Below, in pieces: positions 32,701 to 47,700 of a stretch of DNA of 64,000 bases. Source of the DNA: Chamaelirium japonicum (taxonomy: Eukaryota > Streptophyta > Magnoliopsida > Liliales > Melanthiaceae); NCBI GenBank assembly GCA_947650365.1, contig OX393555.1, positions 18,889,592 to 18,953,591 of the forward strand, written 5' to 3'. The notes below the pieces were generated by a model. It did not search any database, was not told the DNA's origin, and saw only the letters and a list, made by a program, of their open reading frames with translations. A program made the translations under genes and the position numbers. Each line of letters begins with the position of its first letter. Position 1 is the stretch's first letter.

Positions 32701-35700
32701 TCCGAAATATGGAATAATTCCAACTTTGAATTATCGGATGCCGATCCGATGACGATCGGATCGAATCCAAACCTATTTCATATCCGAAACACGCTAAGTT
32801 ATGATTTTCCAACACTTAGACTCTAAATCGGTGAATCGGAGCGTAAATTGGTCAAATATCCAATTAGAACCCGCTCGCAAGTCCGAAATACGGAAATAAT
32901 TCCAACTTCGAATTATCGGATGCCGATCCGATGACGATCCGATCGAATCCAAACCTATTTCATATCCGAAACACGCTAACTTATGATTTTCCAACACTTA
33001 GACTCTAAATCGGTGAATCGGAGCGTAAATTGGTCAAATATCCAATTAGAACCCGCTCGCAAGTCCGAAATACGGAATAATTCCAACTTCGAATTATCGG
33101 ATGCCGATCCGATGACGATCGGATCGAATCCAAACCAATTTCATATCCGAAACACGCTAACTTATGATTTTCCAACACTTAGACTCTAAATCGGTGAATC
33201 GGAGCGTAAATTGGTCAAATATCCAATTAGAACCCGCTCGCAAGTCCGAAATACGGAATAATTCCAACTTCGAATTATCGGATGCCTATCCGATGACGAT
33301 CCGATCGAATCCAAACCTATTTCATATCCGAAACACGCTAAGTTATGATTTTCCAACACTTAGACTCTAAATCGGTGAATCGGAGCGTAAATTGGTCAAA
33401 TATCCAATTAGAACCCGCTCGCAAGTCCGAAATATGGAATAATTCTAACTTCGAATTATCGGATGCCGATACGATGACGATCGGATCGAATCCAAACCTA
33501 TTTCATATCCGAAACACGCTAAGTTATGATTTTCCAACACTTAGACTCTAAATCGGTGAATCGGAGCGTAAATTGGTCAAATATCCAATTAGAACCCGCT
33601 CGCAAGTCTGAAATACGGAACAATTCAAACTTCGAATTTTCGGATGCCTTTCCGATGACGATCGGATCGAATCCAAACCAATTTCATATCCGAAACACGC
33701 TAACTTATGATTTTCCAACACTTAGACTCTAAATCGGTGAATCGGAGCGTAAATTGGTAAAATATCCAATTAGAACCCGCTCGCAAGTCCGAAATACGGA
33801 ATAATTCAAAGTTCGAATTATCGGATGCCGATCCGATGACGATCTGATCGAATCCAAACCTATTTCATATCCGAAACACGCTAAGTTATGATTTTCCAAT
33901 ACTTAGACTCTAAATCGGTGAATCGGAGCGTAAATTGGTCAAATATCCAATTAGAACCCGCTCGCAAGTCCGAAATACGGAATAATTCCAACTTCGAATT
34001 ATCGGATGCCGATCCGATGACGATCGGATCGAATCCAAACCTATTTCATATCCGAAACACGCTAACTAATGATTTTCCAACACTTAGACTCTAAATCGGT
34101 GAATCGGAGCGTAAATTGGTCAAATATCCAATTAGAACCCCCTCGCAAGTCCGAAATACGGAATAATTCAAACTTTGAATTATCGTATGCCGATCCGATG
34201 ACGATCAGATAGAATCCAAACCTATTTCATATCCGAAACACGCTAACGTATGATTTTCCAACACTTAGACTCTAAATCGGTGAATCGGAGCGTAAATTGG
34301 TCAAATATCCAATTAGAACCCGCTCGCAAGTCCGAAATAGGGAATAATTCCAACTTCGAATTATCGGATGCCGATCCGATGACGATCGGATCGAATCCAA
34401 ACCTATTTTATATCCGAAACACGCTAACTTATGATTTTCCAACACTTATACTCTAAATCGGTGAATCGGAGCGTAAATTGGTCAAATATCCAATTAAAAC
34501 CCGCTCGCAAGTCCGAAATACGGAATAATTCCAACTTCGAATTATCGGATACCGATCCGATGACGATCGGATCGAATCCAAACCTATTTCATATCCGAAA
34601 CACGCTAAGTTATGATTTTCCAACACTTAGACTCTAAATCGGTGAATCGGAGCGTAAATTGGTCAAATATCCAATTAGAACCCGCTCGCAAGTCCAAAAT
34701 ACGGAATAATTCCAACTTCGAATTATCGGATACCGATCCGATGACGATCCGATCGAATCCAAACTTATTTCATATCCGAAACACGCTAAGTTTTGATTTT
34801 CCAACACTTAGACTCTAAATCGGTGAGTCGGAGCGTAAATTGATAAAATATCCAATTAGAACCCGCTCGCAAGTCCGAAATACGGAATAATTCCAAGTTC
34901 GAATTATCGGATGCCGATCCGATGACGATCAGATCGAATCCAAACCTATTTCATATCCGAAACACGCTAAGTTATGATTTTCCAACACTTAGACTCTAAA
35001 TCGGTGAATCGGAGCGTAAATTGGTCAAATATCCAATTAGAACCCGCTCGCAAGTCCGAAATACGGAATAATTCCAACTTCGAATTATCGGATGCCGATC
35101 CGATGACGATCGGATCGAATCCAAACCAATTTCATATCCGAAACACGCTAACTTATGATTTTCCAACACTTAGACTCTAAATCGGTGAATCGGAGCGTAA
35201 ATTGGTCAAATATCCAATTAGAACCAGCTCGCAAGTCCGAAATACGGAATAATTCCAACTTCAAATTATCGGATGCCGATCCGATGACTATCCGATCGAA
35301 TCCAAACCTATTTCATATCCGAAACACGCTAAGTTATGATTTTCCAACACTTAGACTCTAAATCGGTGAATCGGAGCGTAAATTGGTCAAATATCCAATT
35401 AGAACCAGCTCGCAAGTCCGAAATACGGAATAATTCCAACTTCGAATTATCGGATGCCGATCCGATGACGATCGGATCGAATCCAAACCTATTTCATATC
35501 CGAAACACGCTAAGTTATGATTTTCCAACACTTAGACTCTAAATCGGTGAATCGGAGCGTAAATTGGTCAAATATCCAATTAGAACCCGCTCGCAAGTCC
35601 GAAATACAAAATAATTCCAACTTCGAATTATCGGATGCAGATCCGATGACGATCGGATCGAATCCAAACCAATTTCATATCCGAAACATGCTAACTTATG

Positions 35701-38700
35701 ATTTCCCAATACTTAGACTCTAAATCGGTGAATCGGAGCGTAAATTGGTCAAATATCCAATTAGAACCCGCTCGCAAGTCCGAAATACGAAATAATTCAA
35801 AGTTCGAATTATTGGATGCCGATCCGATGACGATCGGATCGAATCCAAACCAATTTCATATCCGAAACACGCTAACTTATGATTTTCCAACACTTAGACT
35901 CTAAATCGGTGAATCGGAGCGTAAATTGGTCAAATATCCAATTAGAACCCGCTCGCAAGTCCGAAATACGGAATAATTCCAATTTCGAATTATCGGATGC
36001 CGATCCGCTAACGATCGGATCGAATCCAAACCTATTTCATATCCAAAACACGCCAAGTTATGATTTTCCAACACTTAGACTCTAAATCGGTGAATCGGAG
36101 CGTAAATTGGTCAAATATCCAATTAGAACCCGCTCGCAAGTCCGAAATACGGAATAATTCCAACTTCGAATTATCGGATGCCTATCCGATGACGATCCGA
36201 TCGAATCCAAACCTATTTCATATCCGAAACACGCTAACTTATGATTTTCCAACACTTAGACTCTAAATCGGTGAATCGGAGCGTAAATTGGTCAAATATC
36301 CAATTAGAACCCGCTCACAGGTCCGAAATACGGAATAATTCCAACTTCGAATTATCGGATGCCGATCCGATGACGATCGGATCGAATCCAAACCAATTTC
36401 ATATCCGAAACACGCTAACTTATGATTTTCCAAACTTAGACTCTAAATCGGTGAATCGGAGCGTAAATTGGTCAAATATCCAATTAGAACCAGCTCGCAA
36501 GTCCGAAATACGGAATAATTCCAACTTCAAATTATCGGATGCCGATCCGATGACGATCCGATCGAATCCAAACCTATTTCATACCCGAAACACGCTAAGT
36601 TATGATTTTCCAACACTTAGACTCTAAATCGGTGAATCGGAGCGTAAATTGGTCAAATATGCAATTAGAACCAGCTCGCAAGTCCGAAATACGGAATAAT
36701 TCCAACTTTGAATTATCGGATGCCGATCTGATGACGATCGGATCGAATCCAAACCTATTTCATATCCGAAACACGCTAAGTTATGATTTTCCAACACTTA
36801 GACTCTAAATCGGTGAATCGGAGCGTAAATTGGTCAAATATCCAATTAGAACCCGCTCGCAAGTCCGAAATACGGAATAATTCCAACTTCGAATTATCGG
36901 ATGCCGATCCGATGACGATAGGATCGAATCCAAACCTATTTCATATCCGAAACACGCTAAGTTATGATTTTCCAACACTTAGACTCTAAATCGGTGAATC
37001 GGAGCGTAAATTGGTCAAATATCCAATTAGAACCCGCTCGCAAGTCCGAAATACGGAATAATTCCAACTTCGAATTATCGGATGCCTATCCGATGACGAT
37101 CCGATCGAATCCAAACCTATTTAATATCCGAAACACGCTAACTTATGATTTTCCAACACTTAGACTCTAAATCGGTGAATCGGAGCGTAAATTGGTCAAA
37201 TATTCAATTTGAACCCGCTCGCAAGTCCGAAATACAGAATAATTCCAAGTTCAAATTATCGGATGCCGATCCGATGACGATCGGATCGAATCCAAACCTA
37301 TTTCATATCCGAAACACGCTAAGTTATGATTTTCCAACACTTAGACTCTAAATCGGTGAATCGGAGCGTAAATTGGTCAAATATTCAATTTGAACCCGCT
37401 CGCAAGTCCGAAATACAGAATAATTCCAAGTTCAAATTATCGGATGCCGATCCGATGACGATCGGATCGAATCCAAACCTATTTCATATCCGAAACACGC
37501 TAAGTTATGATTTTCCAACACTTAGACTCTAAATCGGTGAATCGGAGCGTAAATTGGTCAAATATCCAATTAGAACCCGCTCGCAAGTCCGAAATACGGA
37601 ATAATTCCAACTTCGAATTATCGGATGCCGATCCGATGACGATCGGATCAAATCCAAACCAATTTCATATCCGAAACACGCTAACTTATGATTTTCCAAC
37701 ACTTAGACTCTAAATCGGTGAATCGGAGCGTAAATTGGTCAAATATCCAATTAGAACCCGCTCGCAATTCCGAAATACGGAATAATTCCAACTTCAAATT
37801 ATCGGATGCTGATCCGATGACGATCCGATTAAATCCAAACCAATTTCATATCCGAAACACGCTAAGTTATGATTTTCCAACACTTAGACTCTAAATCGGT
37901 GAATCGGAGCGTAAATTGGTCAAATATCCAATTAGAACCCGCTCGCAAGTCCGAAATATGGAATAATTCCAACTTCGAATTATCGGATGCCGATCCGATG
38001 ACGATCGGATCGAATCCAAACCTATTTCATATCCGAAACACGCTAAGTTATGATTTTCCAACACTTAGACTCTAAATCGGCGAATCGGAGAGTAAATTGG
38101 TCAAATATCCAATTAGAACCCGCTCGCAAGTCCGAAATACGGAATAATTCCAACTTCGAATTATCGGATGCCGATCCGATGACGATTCGATCGAATCCAA
38201 ACTTATTTCATATCCGAAACATGCTAAGTTATGATTTTCCAACACTTAGACTCTAAATCGGTGAATCGGAGCGTAAATTGGTCAAATATCCAATTAGAAC
38301 CCGCTCGCAAGTCCAAAATACGGAATAATTCCAAGTTCAAATTATCGGATGCCGATCCGATGACGATCGGATCGAATCCAAACCTATTTCATATCCGAAA
38401 CACGCTAAGTTATGATTTTCCAACACTTAGACTCTAAATCGGTGAATCGGAGCGTAAATTGGTCAAATGTCCAATTAGAACCCGCTCGTAAGTCCAAAAT
38501 ACGGAATAACTCCAACTTCGAATTATCAAATGCCGATCCGATGACGATCGGATCGAATCCAAACCTATTTCATATCCGAAACACGCTAAGTTATGATTTT
38601 CCAACACTTAGACTCTAAATCGGTGAATTGGAGCGTAAATTGGTCAAATATCCAATTAGAACCCGCTCGCAAGTCCGAAATACGAAATAATTCCAACTTC

Positions 38701-41700
38701 GAATTATCGGATGCCGATCCGATGACGAACGGATCGAATCCAAACCTATTTCATATCCGAAACACGCTAACTTATGATTTTCCAACACTTAGACTCTAAA
38801 TCGGTGAATCGGAGCGTAAATTGGTCAAATATCCAATTAGAACCCGCTCGCAAGTCCGAAATACGGAATAATTCCAACTTCAAATTATCGGATGCCGATC
38901 CGATGACGATCTGATCGAATCCAAACCTATTTCATATCCGAAACACGCTAACTTATGATTTTCCAACACTTAGACTCTAAATCGGTGAATCGGAGCGTAA
39001 ATTGGTCAAATATCCAATTAGAACCCGCTCGCAAGTCCGAAATACGGAATAATTCCAACTTCGAATTATCGGATGCCGATCCGATGACGATCGGATCGAA
39101 TCCAAACCTATTTCATATCCGAAACACGCTAAGTTATGATTTTCCAACACTTAAGACTCTAAATCAGTGAATCGGAGCGTAAATTGGTCAAATATCCAAT
39201 TAGAACCCGCTCGCAAGTCCGAAATACAGAATAATTCCAACTTTGAATTATCGGATGCCGATCCGATGATGATCCGATCGAATACAAACCTATTTCATAT
39301 CCGAAACACGCTAACTTATGATTTTCCAACACTTAGACTCTAAATCGGTGAATCGGAGCGTAAATTGGTAAAATATCCAATTAGAACCCGCTCGCAAGTC
39401 CGAAATACAGAATAATTCCAAGTTCGAATTATCGGATGCCGATCCGATGATGATCGGATCGAATCCAAACCTATTTCATATCCGAAACACGCTAAGTTAT
39501 GATTTTCCAACACTTAGACTCTAAATCGGTGAATCGAAGCGTAAATTGGTCAAATATCCAATTAGAACCCGCTCGGAAGTCCGAAATATGGAATAATTCC
39601 AACTTCGAATTATCGGATGCCGATCCGATGACGATCGGATCAAATCCAAACCAATTTCATATCCGAAACACGCTAACTTATGATTTTCCAACACTTAGAC
39701 TCTAAATCGGTGAATCGGAGCGTAAATTGGTCAAATATCCAATTAGAACCCGCTCGCAAGTCCGAAATACGGAATAATTCCAACTTTGAATTATCGGATG
39801 CCGATCCGTTGACGATCCGATTGAATCCAAACCTATTTCATATCCGAAACACGCTAAGTTATGATTTTCCAACACTTAGACTCTAAATCGGTGAATCGGA
39901 GCGTAAATTGATCAAATATCCAATTAGAACCCGCTCGCAAGTCCGAAATACGAAATAATTCAAAGTTTGAATTATCGGATGCCGATCCGATGACGATCAG
40001 ATCGAATCCAAACCTATTTCATATCCGAAACACGGTAAGTTATGATTTTTCAACACTTAGACTCTAAATCGGTGAATCGGAGCGTAAATTGGCCAAATAT
40101 CCAATTAGAACCCGCTCGCAAGTCCGAAATACGGAATAATTCCAACTTCAAATTATCGGATGCCGATCCGATGACGATCGGATCGAATCCAAACCTATTT
40201 CATATCCGAAACACGCTAAGTTATGATTTTCCAACACTTAGACTCTAAATCGGTGAATCGGAGCGTAAATTGGTCAAATATCCAATTAGAACCCGCTCGC
40301 AAGTCCGAAATACGGAATAATTCCAACTTCGAATTATCGGATGCCGACCCGATGACGATCGGATCGAATCCAAACCTATTTCATATCCGAAACACGCTAA
40401 CTTATGATTTTCCAACACTTAGACTCTAAATCGGTGAATCGGAGCGTAAATTGGTCAAATATCCAATTAGAACCCGCTCGTAAGTCCGAAATACGGAATA
40501 ATTCCAACTTCGAATTATCGGATGCCGATCCGATGACGATCGGATCGAATCCAAACCTATTTCATATCCGAAACACGCTAACTGATGATTTTCCAACACT
40601 TAGGCTCTAAATCGGTGAATCGGAGCGTAAATTGGTCAAATATCCAATTAGAACCCGCTCGCAAGTCCGAAATACGGAATAATTCCAACTTCGAATTATC
40701 GGATGCCGATCCGATGACGATAGGATCGAATCCAAACCTATTTCATATCCGAAACACGCTAAGTTATGATTTTCCAACACTTAGACTCTAAATCGGTGAA
40801 TCGGAGCATAAATTGGTCAAATATCCAATTAGAACCCGCTCGCAAGTCCGAAATACGGAATAATTCCAACTTCGAATTATCGGATGCCGATCCGATGACG
40901 ATCCGATCGAATCCAAACCTATTTCATATCCGAAACACGCTAACTTATGATTTTCCAACACTTAGACTCTAAATCGGTGAATCGGAGCGTAAATTGGTCA
41001 AATATTCAATTAGAACCCGCTCGCAAGTCCGAAATACGGAATAATTCCAAGTTCAAATTATCGGATGCCGATCCAATGACGATCGGATCGAATCCAAACC
41101 TATTTCATATCCGAAACACGCTAAGTTATGATTTTCCAACACTTAGACTCTAAATCGGTGAATCGGAGCGTAAATTGGTCAAATATCCAATTAGAACCCG
41201 CTCGCAAGTCCGAAATACGGAATAATTCCAACTTCGAATTATCGGATGCCGATCCGATGACGATCGGATCGAATCCAAACCTATTTCATATCCGAAACAC
41301 GCTAAGTTATGATTTTCCAACACTTAGACTCTAAATCGGTGAATCGGAGCGTAAATTGGTCAAATATCCAATTAGAACCCGCTCGCAAGTCCGAAATACG
41401 GAATAATTCCAACTTCGAATTATCGGATGCCTATCCGATGACGATCCGATCGAATCCAAACCTATTTAATATCCGAAACACGCTAACTTATGATTTTCCA
41501 ACACTTAGACTCTAAATCGGTGAATCGGAGCGTAAATTGGTCAAATATCCAATTAGAACCCGCTCGCAAGTCCGAAATACGGAATAATTCCAACTTCAAA
41601 TTATCGGATGCCGATCCGATGACGATCGGATCGAATCCAAACCAATTTCATATCCGAAACACGCTAACTTATGATTTTCCAACACTTAGACTCTAAATCG

Positions 41701-44700
41701 GTGAATCGGAGCGTAAATTGGTCAAATATCCAATTAGAACCAGCTCGCAAGTCTGAAATACGGAATAATTCCAACTTCAAATTATCGGATGCCGATCCGA
41801 TGACGATCCGATCGAATCCAAACCTATTTCATATCCGAAACACGCTAAGTTATGATTTTCCAACACTTAGACTCTAAATCGGTGAATCGGAGCGTAAATT
41901 GGTCAAATATCCAATTAGAACCAGCTCGCAAGTCCGAAATACGGAATAATTCCAACTTCGAATTATCGGATGCCGATCCGATGACGATCGGATCGAATCC
42001 AAACCTATTTCATATCCGAAACACGCTAAGTTATGATTTTCCAACACTTAGACTCTAAATCGGTGAATCGGAGCGTAAATTGGTCAAATATCCAATTAGA
42101 ACCCGCTCGCAAGTCCGAAATACAAAATAATTCCAACTTCGAATTATCGGATGCAGATCCGATGACGATCGGATCGAATCCAAACCAATTTCATATCCGA
42201 AACATGCTAACTTATGATTTCCCAACACTTAGACTCTAAATCGGTGAATCGGAGCGTAAATTGGTCAAATATCCAATTAGAACCCGCTCGCAAGTCCGAA
42301 ATACGAAATAATTCAAAGTTCGAATTATCGGATGCCGATCCGATGACGATCGGATCGAATCCAAACCTATTTCATATCCGAAACACGGTAAGTTATGATT
42401 TGCCAACACTTAGACTCTAAATCGGTGAATCGGAGCGTAAATTGGCCAAATATCCAATTAGAACCCGCTCGCAAGTCCGAAATACGGAATAATTCCAACT
42501 TCAAATTATCGGATGCCGATCCGATGACGATCGGATCGAATCCAAACCTATTTCATATCCGAAACACGCTAAGTTATGATTTTCCAACACTTAGACTCTA
42601 AATCGGTGAATCGGAGCGTAAATTGGTCAAATATCCAATTAGAACCCGCTCGCAAGTCCGAAATACGGAATAATTCCAACTTCGAATTATCGGATGCCGA
42701 CCCGATGACGATCGGATCGAATCCAAACCTATTTCATATCCGAAACACGCTAACTTATGATTTTCCAACACTTAGACTCTAAATCGGTGAATCGGAGCGT
42801 AAATTGGTCAAATATCCAATTAGAACCCGCTCGCAAGTCCGAAATACGGAATAATTCCAACTTCGAATTATCGGATGCCGATCCGATGACGATCGGATCG
42901 AATCAAAACCTATTTCATATCCGAAACACGCTAACTGATGATTTTCCAACACTTAGGCTCTAAATCGGTGAATCGGAGCGTAAATTGGTCAAATATCCAA
43001 TTAGAACCCGCTCGCAAGTCCGAAATACGGAATAATTCCAACTTCGAATTATCGGATGCCGATCCGATGACGATAGGATCGAATCCAAACCTATTTCATA
43101 TCCGAAACACGCTAAGTTATGATTTTCCAACACTTAGACTCTAAATCGGTGAATCGGAGCGTAAATTGGTCAAATATCCAATTAGAACCCGCTCGCAAGT
43201 CCGAAATACGGAATAATTCCAACTTCGAATTATCGGATGCCGATCCGATGACGATCCGATCGAATCCAAACCTATTTCATATCCGAAACACGCTAACTTA
43301 TGATTTTCCAACATTTAGACTCTAAATCGGTGAATCGGAGCGTAAATTGGTCAAATATTCAATTAGAACCCGCTCGCAAGTCCGAAATACGGAATAATTC
43401 CAAGTTCAAATTATCGGATGCCGATCCAATGACGATCGGATCGAATCCAAACCTATTTCATATCCGAAACACGCTAAGTTATGATTTTCCAACACTTAGA
43501 CTCTAAATCGGTGAATCGGAGCGTAAATTGGTCAAATATCCAATTAGAACCCGCTCGCAAGTCCGAAATACGGAATAATTCCAACTTCGAATTATCGGAT
43601 GCCGATCCGATGACGATCGGATCAAATCCAAACCAATTTCATATCCGAAACACGCTAACTTATGATTTTCCAACACTTAGACTCTAAATCGGTGAATCGG
43701 AGCGTAAATTGGTCAAATATCCAATTAGAACCCGCTCGCAATTCCGAAATACGGAATAATTCCAACTTCAAATTATCGGATGCTGATCCGATGACGATCC
43801 GATTAAATCCAAACCAATTTCATATCCGAAACACGCTAAGTTATGATTTTCTAACACTTAGACTCTAAATCGGTGAATCAGAGCGTAAATTGGTCAAATA
43901 TCCAATTAGAACCCGCTCGCAAGTCCGAAATACGGAATAATTCCAACTTCGAATTATCGGATGCCGATCCGATGCCGATCGGATCGAATCCAAACCTATT
44001 TCATATCCGAAACACGCTAAGTTATGATTTTCCAACACTTAGACTCTAAATCGGCGAATCGGAGAGTAAATTGGTCAAATATCCAATTAGAACCCGCTCG
44101 CAAGTCCGAAATACGGAATAATTCCAACTTCGAATTATCGGATGCCGATCCGATGACGATCCGATCGAATCCAAACCTATTTCATATCCGAAACACGCTA
44201 ACTTATGATTTTCCAACACTTAGACTCTAAATCGGTGAATCGGAGCGTAAATTGGTCAAATATTCAATTAGAACCCGCTCGCAAGTCCGAAATACGGAAT
44301 AATTCCAAGTTCAAATTATCGGATGCCGATCCAATGACGATCGGATCGAATCCAAACCTATTTCATATCCGAAACACGCTAAGTTATGATTTTCCAACAC
44401 TTAGACTCTAAATCGGTGAATCGGAGCGTAAATTGGTCAAATATCCAATTAGAACCCGCTCGCAAGTCCGAAATACGGAATAATTCCAACTTCGAATTAT
44501 CGGATGCCGATCCGATGACGATCGGATCGAATCCAAACCTATTTCATATCCGAAACACGCTAAGTTATGATTTTCCAACACTTAGACTCTAAATCGGTGA
44601 ATCGGAGCGTAAATTGGTCAAATATCCAATTAGAACCCGCTCGCAAGTCCGAAATACGGAATAATTCCAACTTCGAATTATCGGATGCCTATCCGATGAC

Positions 44701-47700
44701 GATCCGATCGAATCCAAACCTATTTAATATCCGAAACACGCTAACTTATGATTTTCCAACACTTAGACTCTAAATCGGTGAATCGGAGCGTAAATTGGTC
44801 AAATATCCAATTAGAACCCGCTCGCAAGTCCGAAATACGGAATAATTCCAACTTCGAATTATCGGATGCCGATCCGATGACGATCGGATCGAATCCAAAC
44901 CAATTTCATATCCGAAACACGCTAACTTATGATTTTCCAACACTTAGACTCTAAATCGGTGAATCGGAGCATAAATTGGTCAAATATCCAATTAGAACCA
45001 GCTCGCAAGTCTGAAATACGGAATAATTCCAACTTCAAATTATCGGATGCCGATCCGATGACGATCCGATCGAATCCAAACCTATTTCATATCCGAAACA
45101 CGCTAAGTTATGATTTTCCAACACTTAGACTCTAAATCGGTGAATCGGAGCGTAAATTGGTCAAATATTCAATTAGAACCCGCTCGCAAGTCCGAAATAC
45201 GGAATAATTCCAAGTTCAAATTATCGGATGCCGATCCAATGACGATCGGATCGAATCCAAACCTATTTCATATCCGAAACACGCTAAGTTATGATTTTCC
45301 AACACTTAGACTCTAAATCGGTGAATCGGAGCGTAAATTGGTCAAATATCCAATTAGAACCCGCTCGCAAGTCCGAAATACGGAATAATTCCAACTTCGA
45401 ATTATCGGATGCCGATCCGATGACGATAGGATCGAATCCAAACCTATTTCATATCCGAAACACGCTAAGTTATGATTTTCCAACACTTAGACTCTAAATC
45501 GGTGAATCGGAGCGTAAATTGGTCAAATATCCAATTAGAACCCGCTCGCAAGTCCGAAATACGGAATAATTCCAACTTCGAATTATCGGATGCCGATCCG
45601 ATGACGATCCGATCGAATCCAAACCTATTTCATATCTGAAACACGCTAACTTATGATTTTCCAACACTTAGACTCTAAATCGGTGAATCGGAGCGTAAAT
45701 TGGTCAAATATTCAATTAGAACCCGCTAGCAAGTCCGAAATACGGAATAATTCCAAGTTCAAATTATCGGATGCCGATCCAATGACGATCGGATCGAATC
45801 CAAACCTATTTCATATCCGAAACACGCTAAGTTATGATTTTCCAACACTTAGACTCTAAATCGGTGAATCGGAGCGTAAATTGGTCAAATATCCAATTAG
45901 AACCCGCTCGCAAGTCCGAAATACGGAATAATTCCAACTTCGAATTATCGGATGCCGATCCGATGACGATCGGATCGAATCCAAACCTATTTCATATCCG
46001 AAACACGCTAAGTTATGATTTTCCAACACTTAGACTCTAAATCGGTGAATCGGAGCGTAAATTGGTCAAATATCCAATTAGAACCCGCTCGCAAGTCCGA
46101 AATACGGAATAATTCCAACTTCGAATTATCGGATGCCTATCCGATGATGATCCGATCGAATCCAAACCTATTTAATATCCGAAACACGCTAACTTATGAT
46201 TTTCCAACACTTAGACTCTAAATCGGTGAATCGGAGCGTAAATTGGTCAAATATCCAATTAGAACCCGCTCGCAAGTCCGAAATACGGAATAATTCCAAC
46301 TTCGAATTATCGGATGCCGATCCGATGACGATCGGATCGAATCCAAACCAATTTCATATCCGAAACACGCTAACTTATGATTTTCCAACACTTAGACTCT
46401 AAATCGGTGAATCGGAGCGTAAATTGGTCAAATATCCAATTAGAACCAGCTCGCAAGTCTGAAATACGGAATAATTCCAACTTCAAATTATCGGATGCCG
46501 ATCCGATGACGATCCGATCGAATCCAAACCTATTTCATATCCGAAACACGCTAAGTTATGATTTTCCAACACTTAGACTCTAAATCGGTGAATCGGAGCG
46601 TAAATTGGTCAAATATCCAATTAGAACCAGCTCGCAAGTCCTAAATACGGAATAATTCCAACTTCGAATTATCGGATGCCGATCCGATGACGATCGGATC
46701 GAATCCAAACCTATTTCATATCCGAAACACGGTAAGTTATGATTTTCCAACACTTAGACTCTAAATCGGTGAATCGGAGCGTAAATTGGTCAAATATCCA
46801 ATTAGAACCCGCTCGCAAGTCCGAAATACAAAATAATTCCAACTTTGAATTATCGGATGCAGATCCGATGACGATCGGATCGAATCCAAACCAATTTCAT
46901 ATCCGAAACATGCTAACTTATGATTTCCCAACACTTAGACTCTAAATCGGTGAATCGGAGCGTAAATTGGTCAAATATCCAATTAGAACCCGCTCGCAAG
47001 TCCGAAATACGAAATAATTCAAAGTTCGAATTATCGGATGCCGATCCGATGACGATCGGATCGAATCCAAACCTATTTCATATCCGAAACACGGTAAGTT
47101 ATGATTTGCCAACACTTAGACTCTAAATCGGTGAATCGGAGCGTAAATTGGCCAAATATCCAATTAGAACCCGCTCGCAAGTCCGAAATACGGAATAATT
47201 CCAACTTCAAATTATCGGATGCCGATCCGATGACGATCGGATCGAATCCAAACCTATTTCATATCCGAAACACGCTAAGTTATGATTTTCCAACACTTAG
47301 ACTCTAAATCGGTGAATCGGAGCGTAAATTGGTCAAATATCCAATTAGAACCCGCTCGCAAGTCCGAAATACGGAATAATTCCAACTTCGAATTATCGGA
47401 TGCCGACCCGATGACGATCGGATCAAATCCAAACCTATTTCATATCCGAAACACGCTAACTTATGATTTTCCAACACTTAGACTCTAAATCGGTGAATCG
47501 GAGCGTAAATTGGTCAAATATCCAATTAGAACCCGCTCGCAAGTCCGAAATACGGAATAATTCCAACTTCGAATTATCGGATGCCGATCCGATGACGATC
47601 GGATCGAATCAAAACCTATTTCATATCCGAAACACGCTAACTGATGATTTTCCAACACTTAGGCTCTAAATCGGTGAATCGGAGCGTAAATTGGTCAAAT

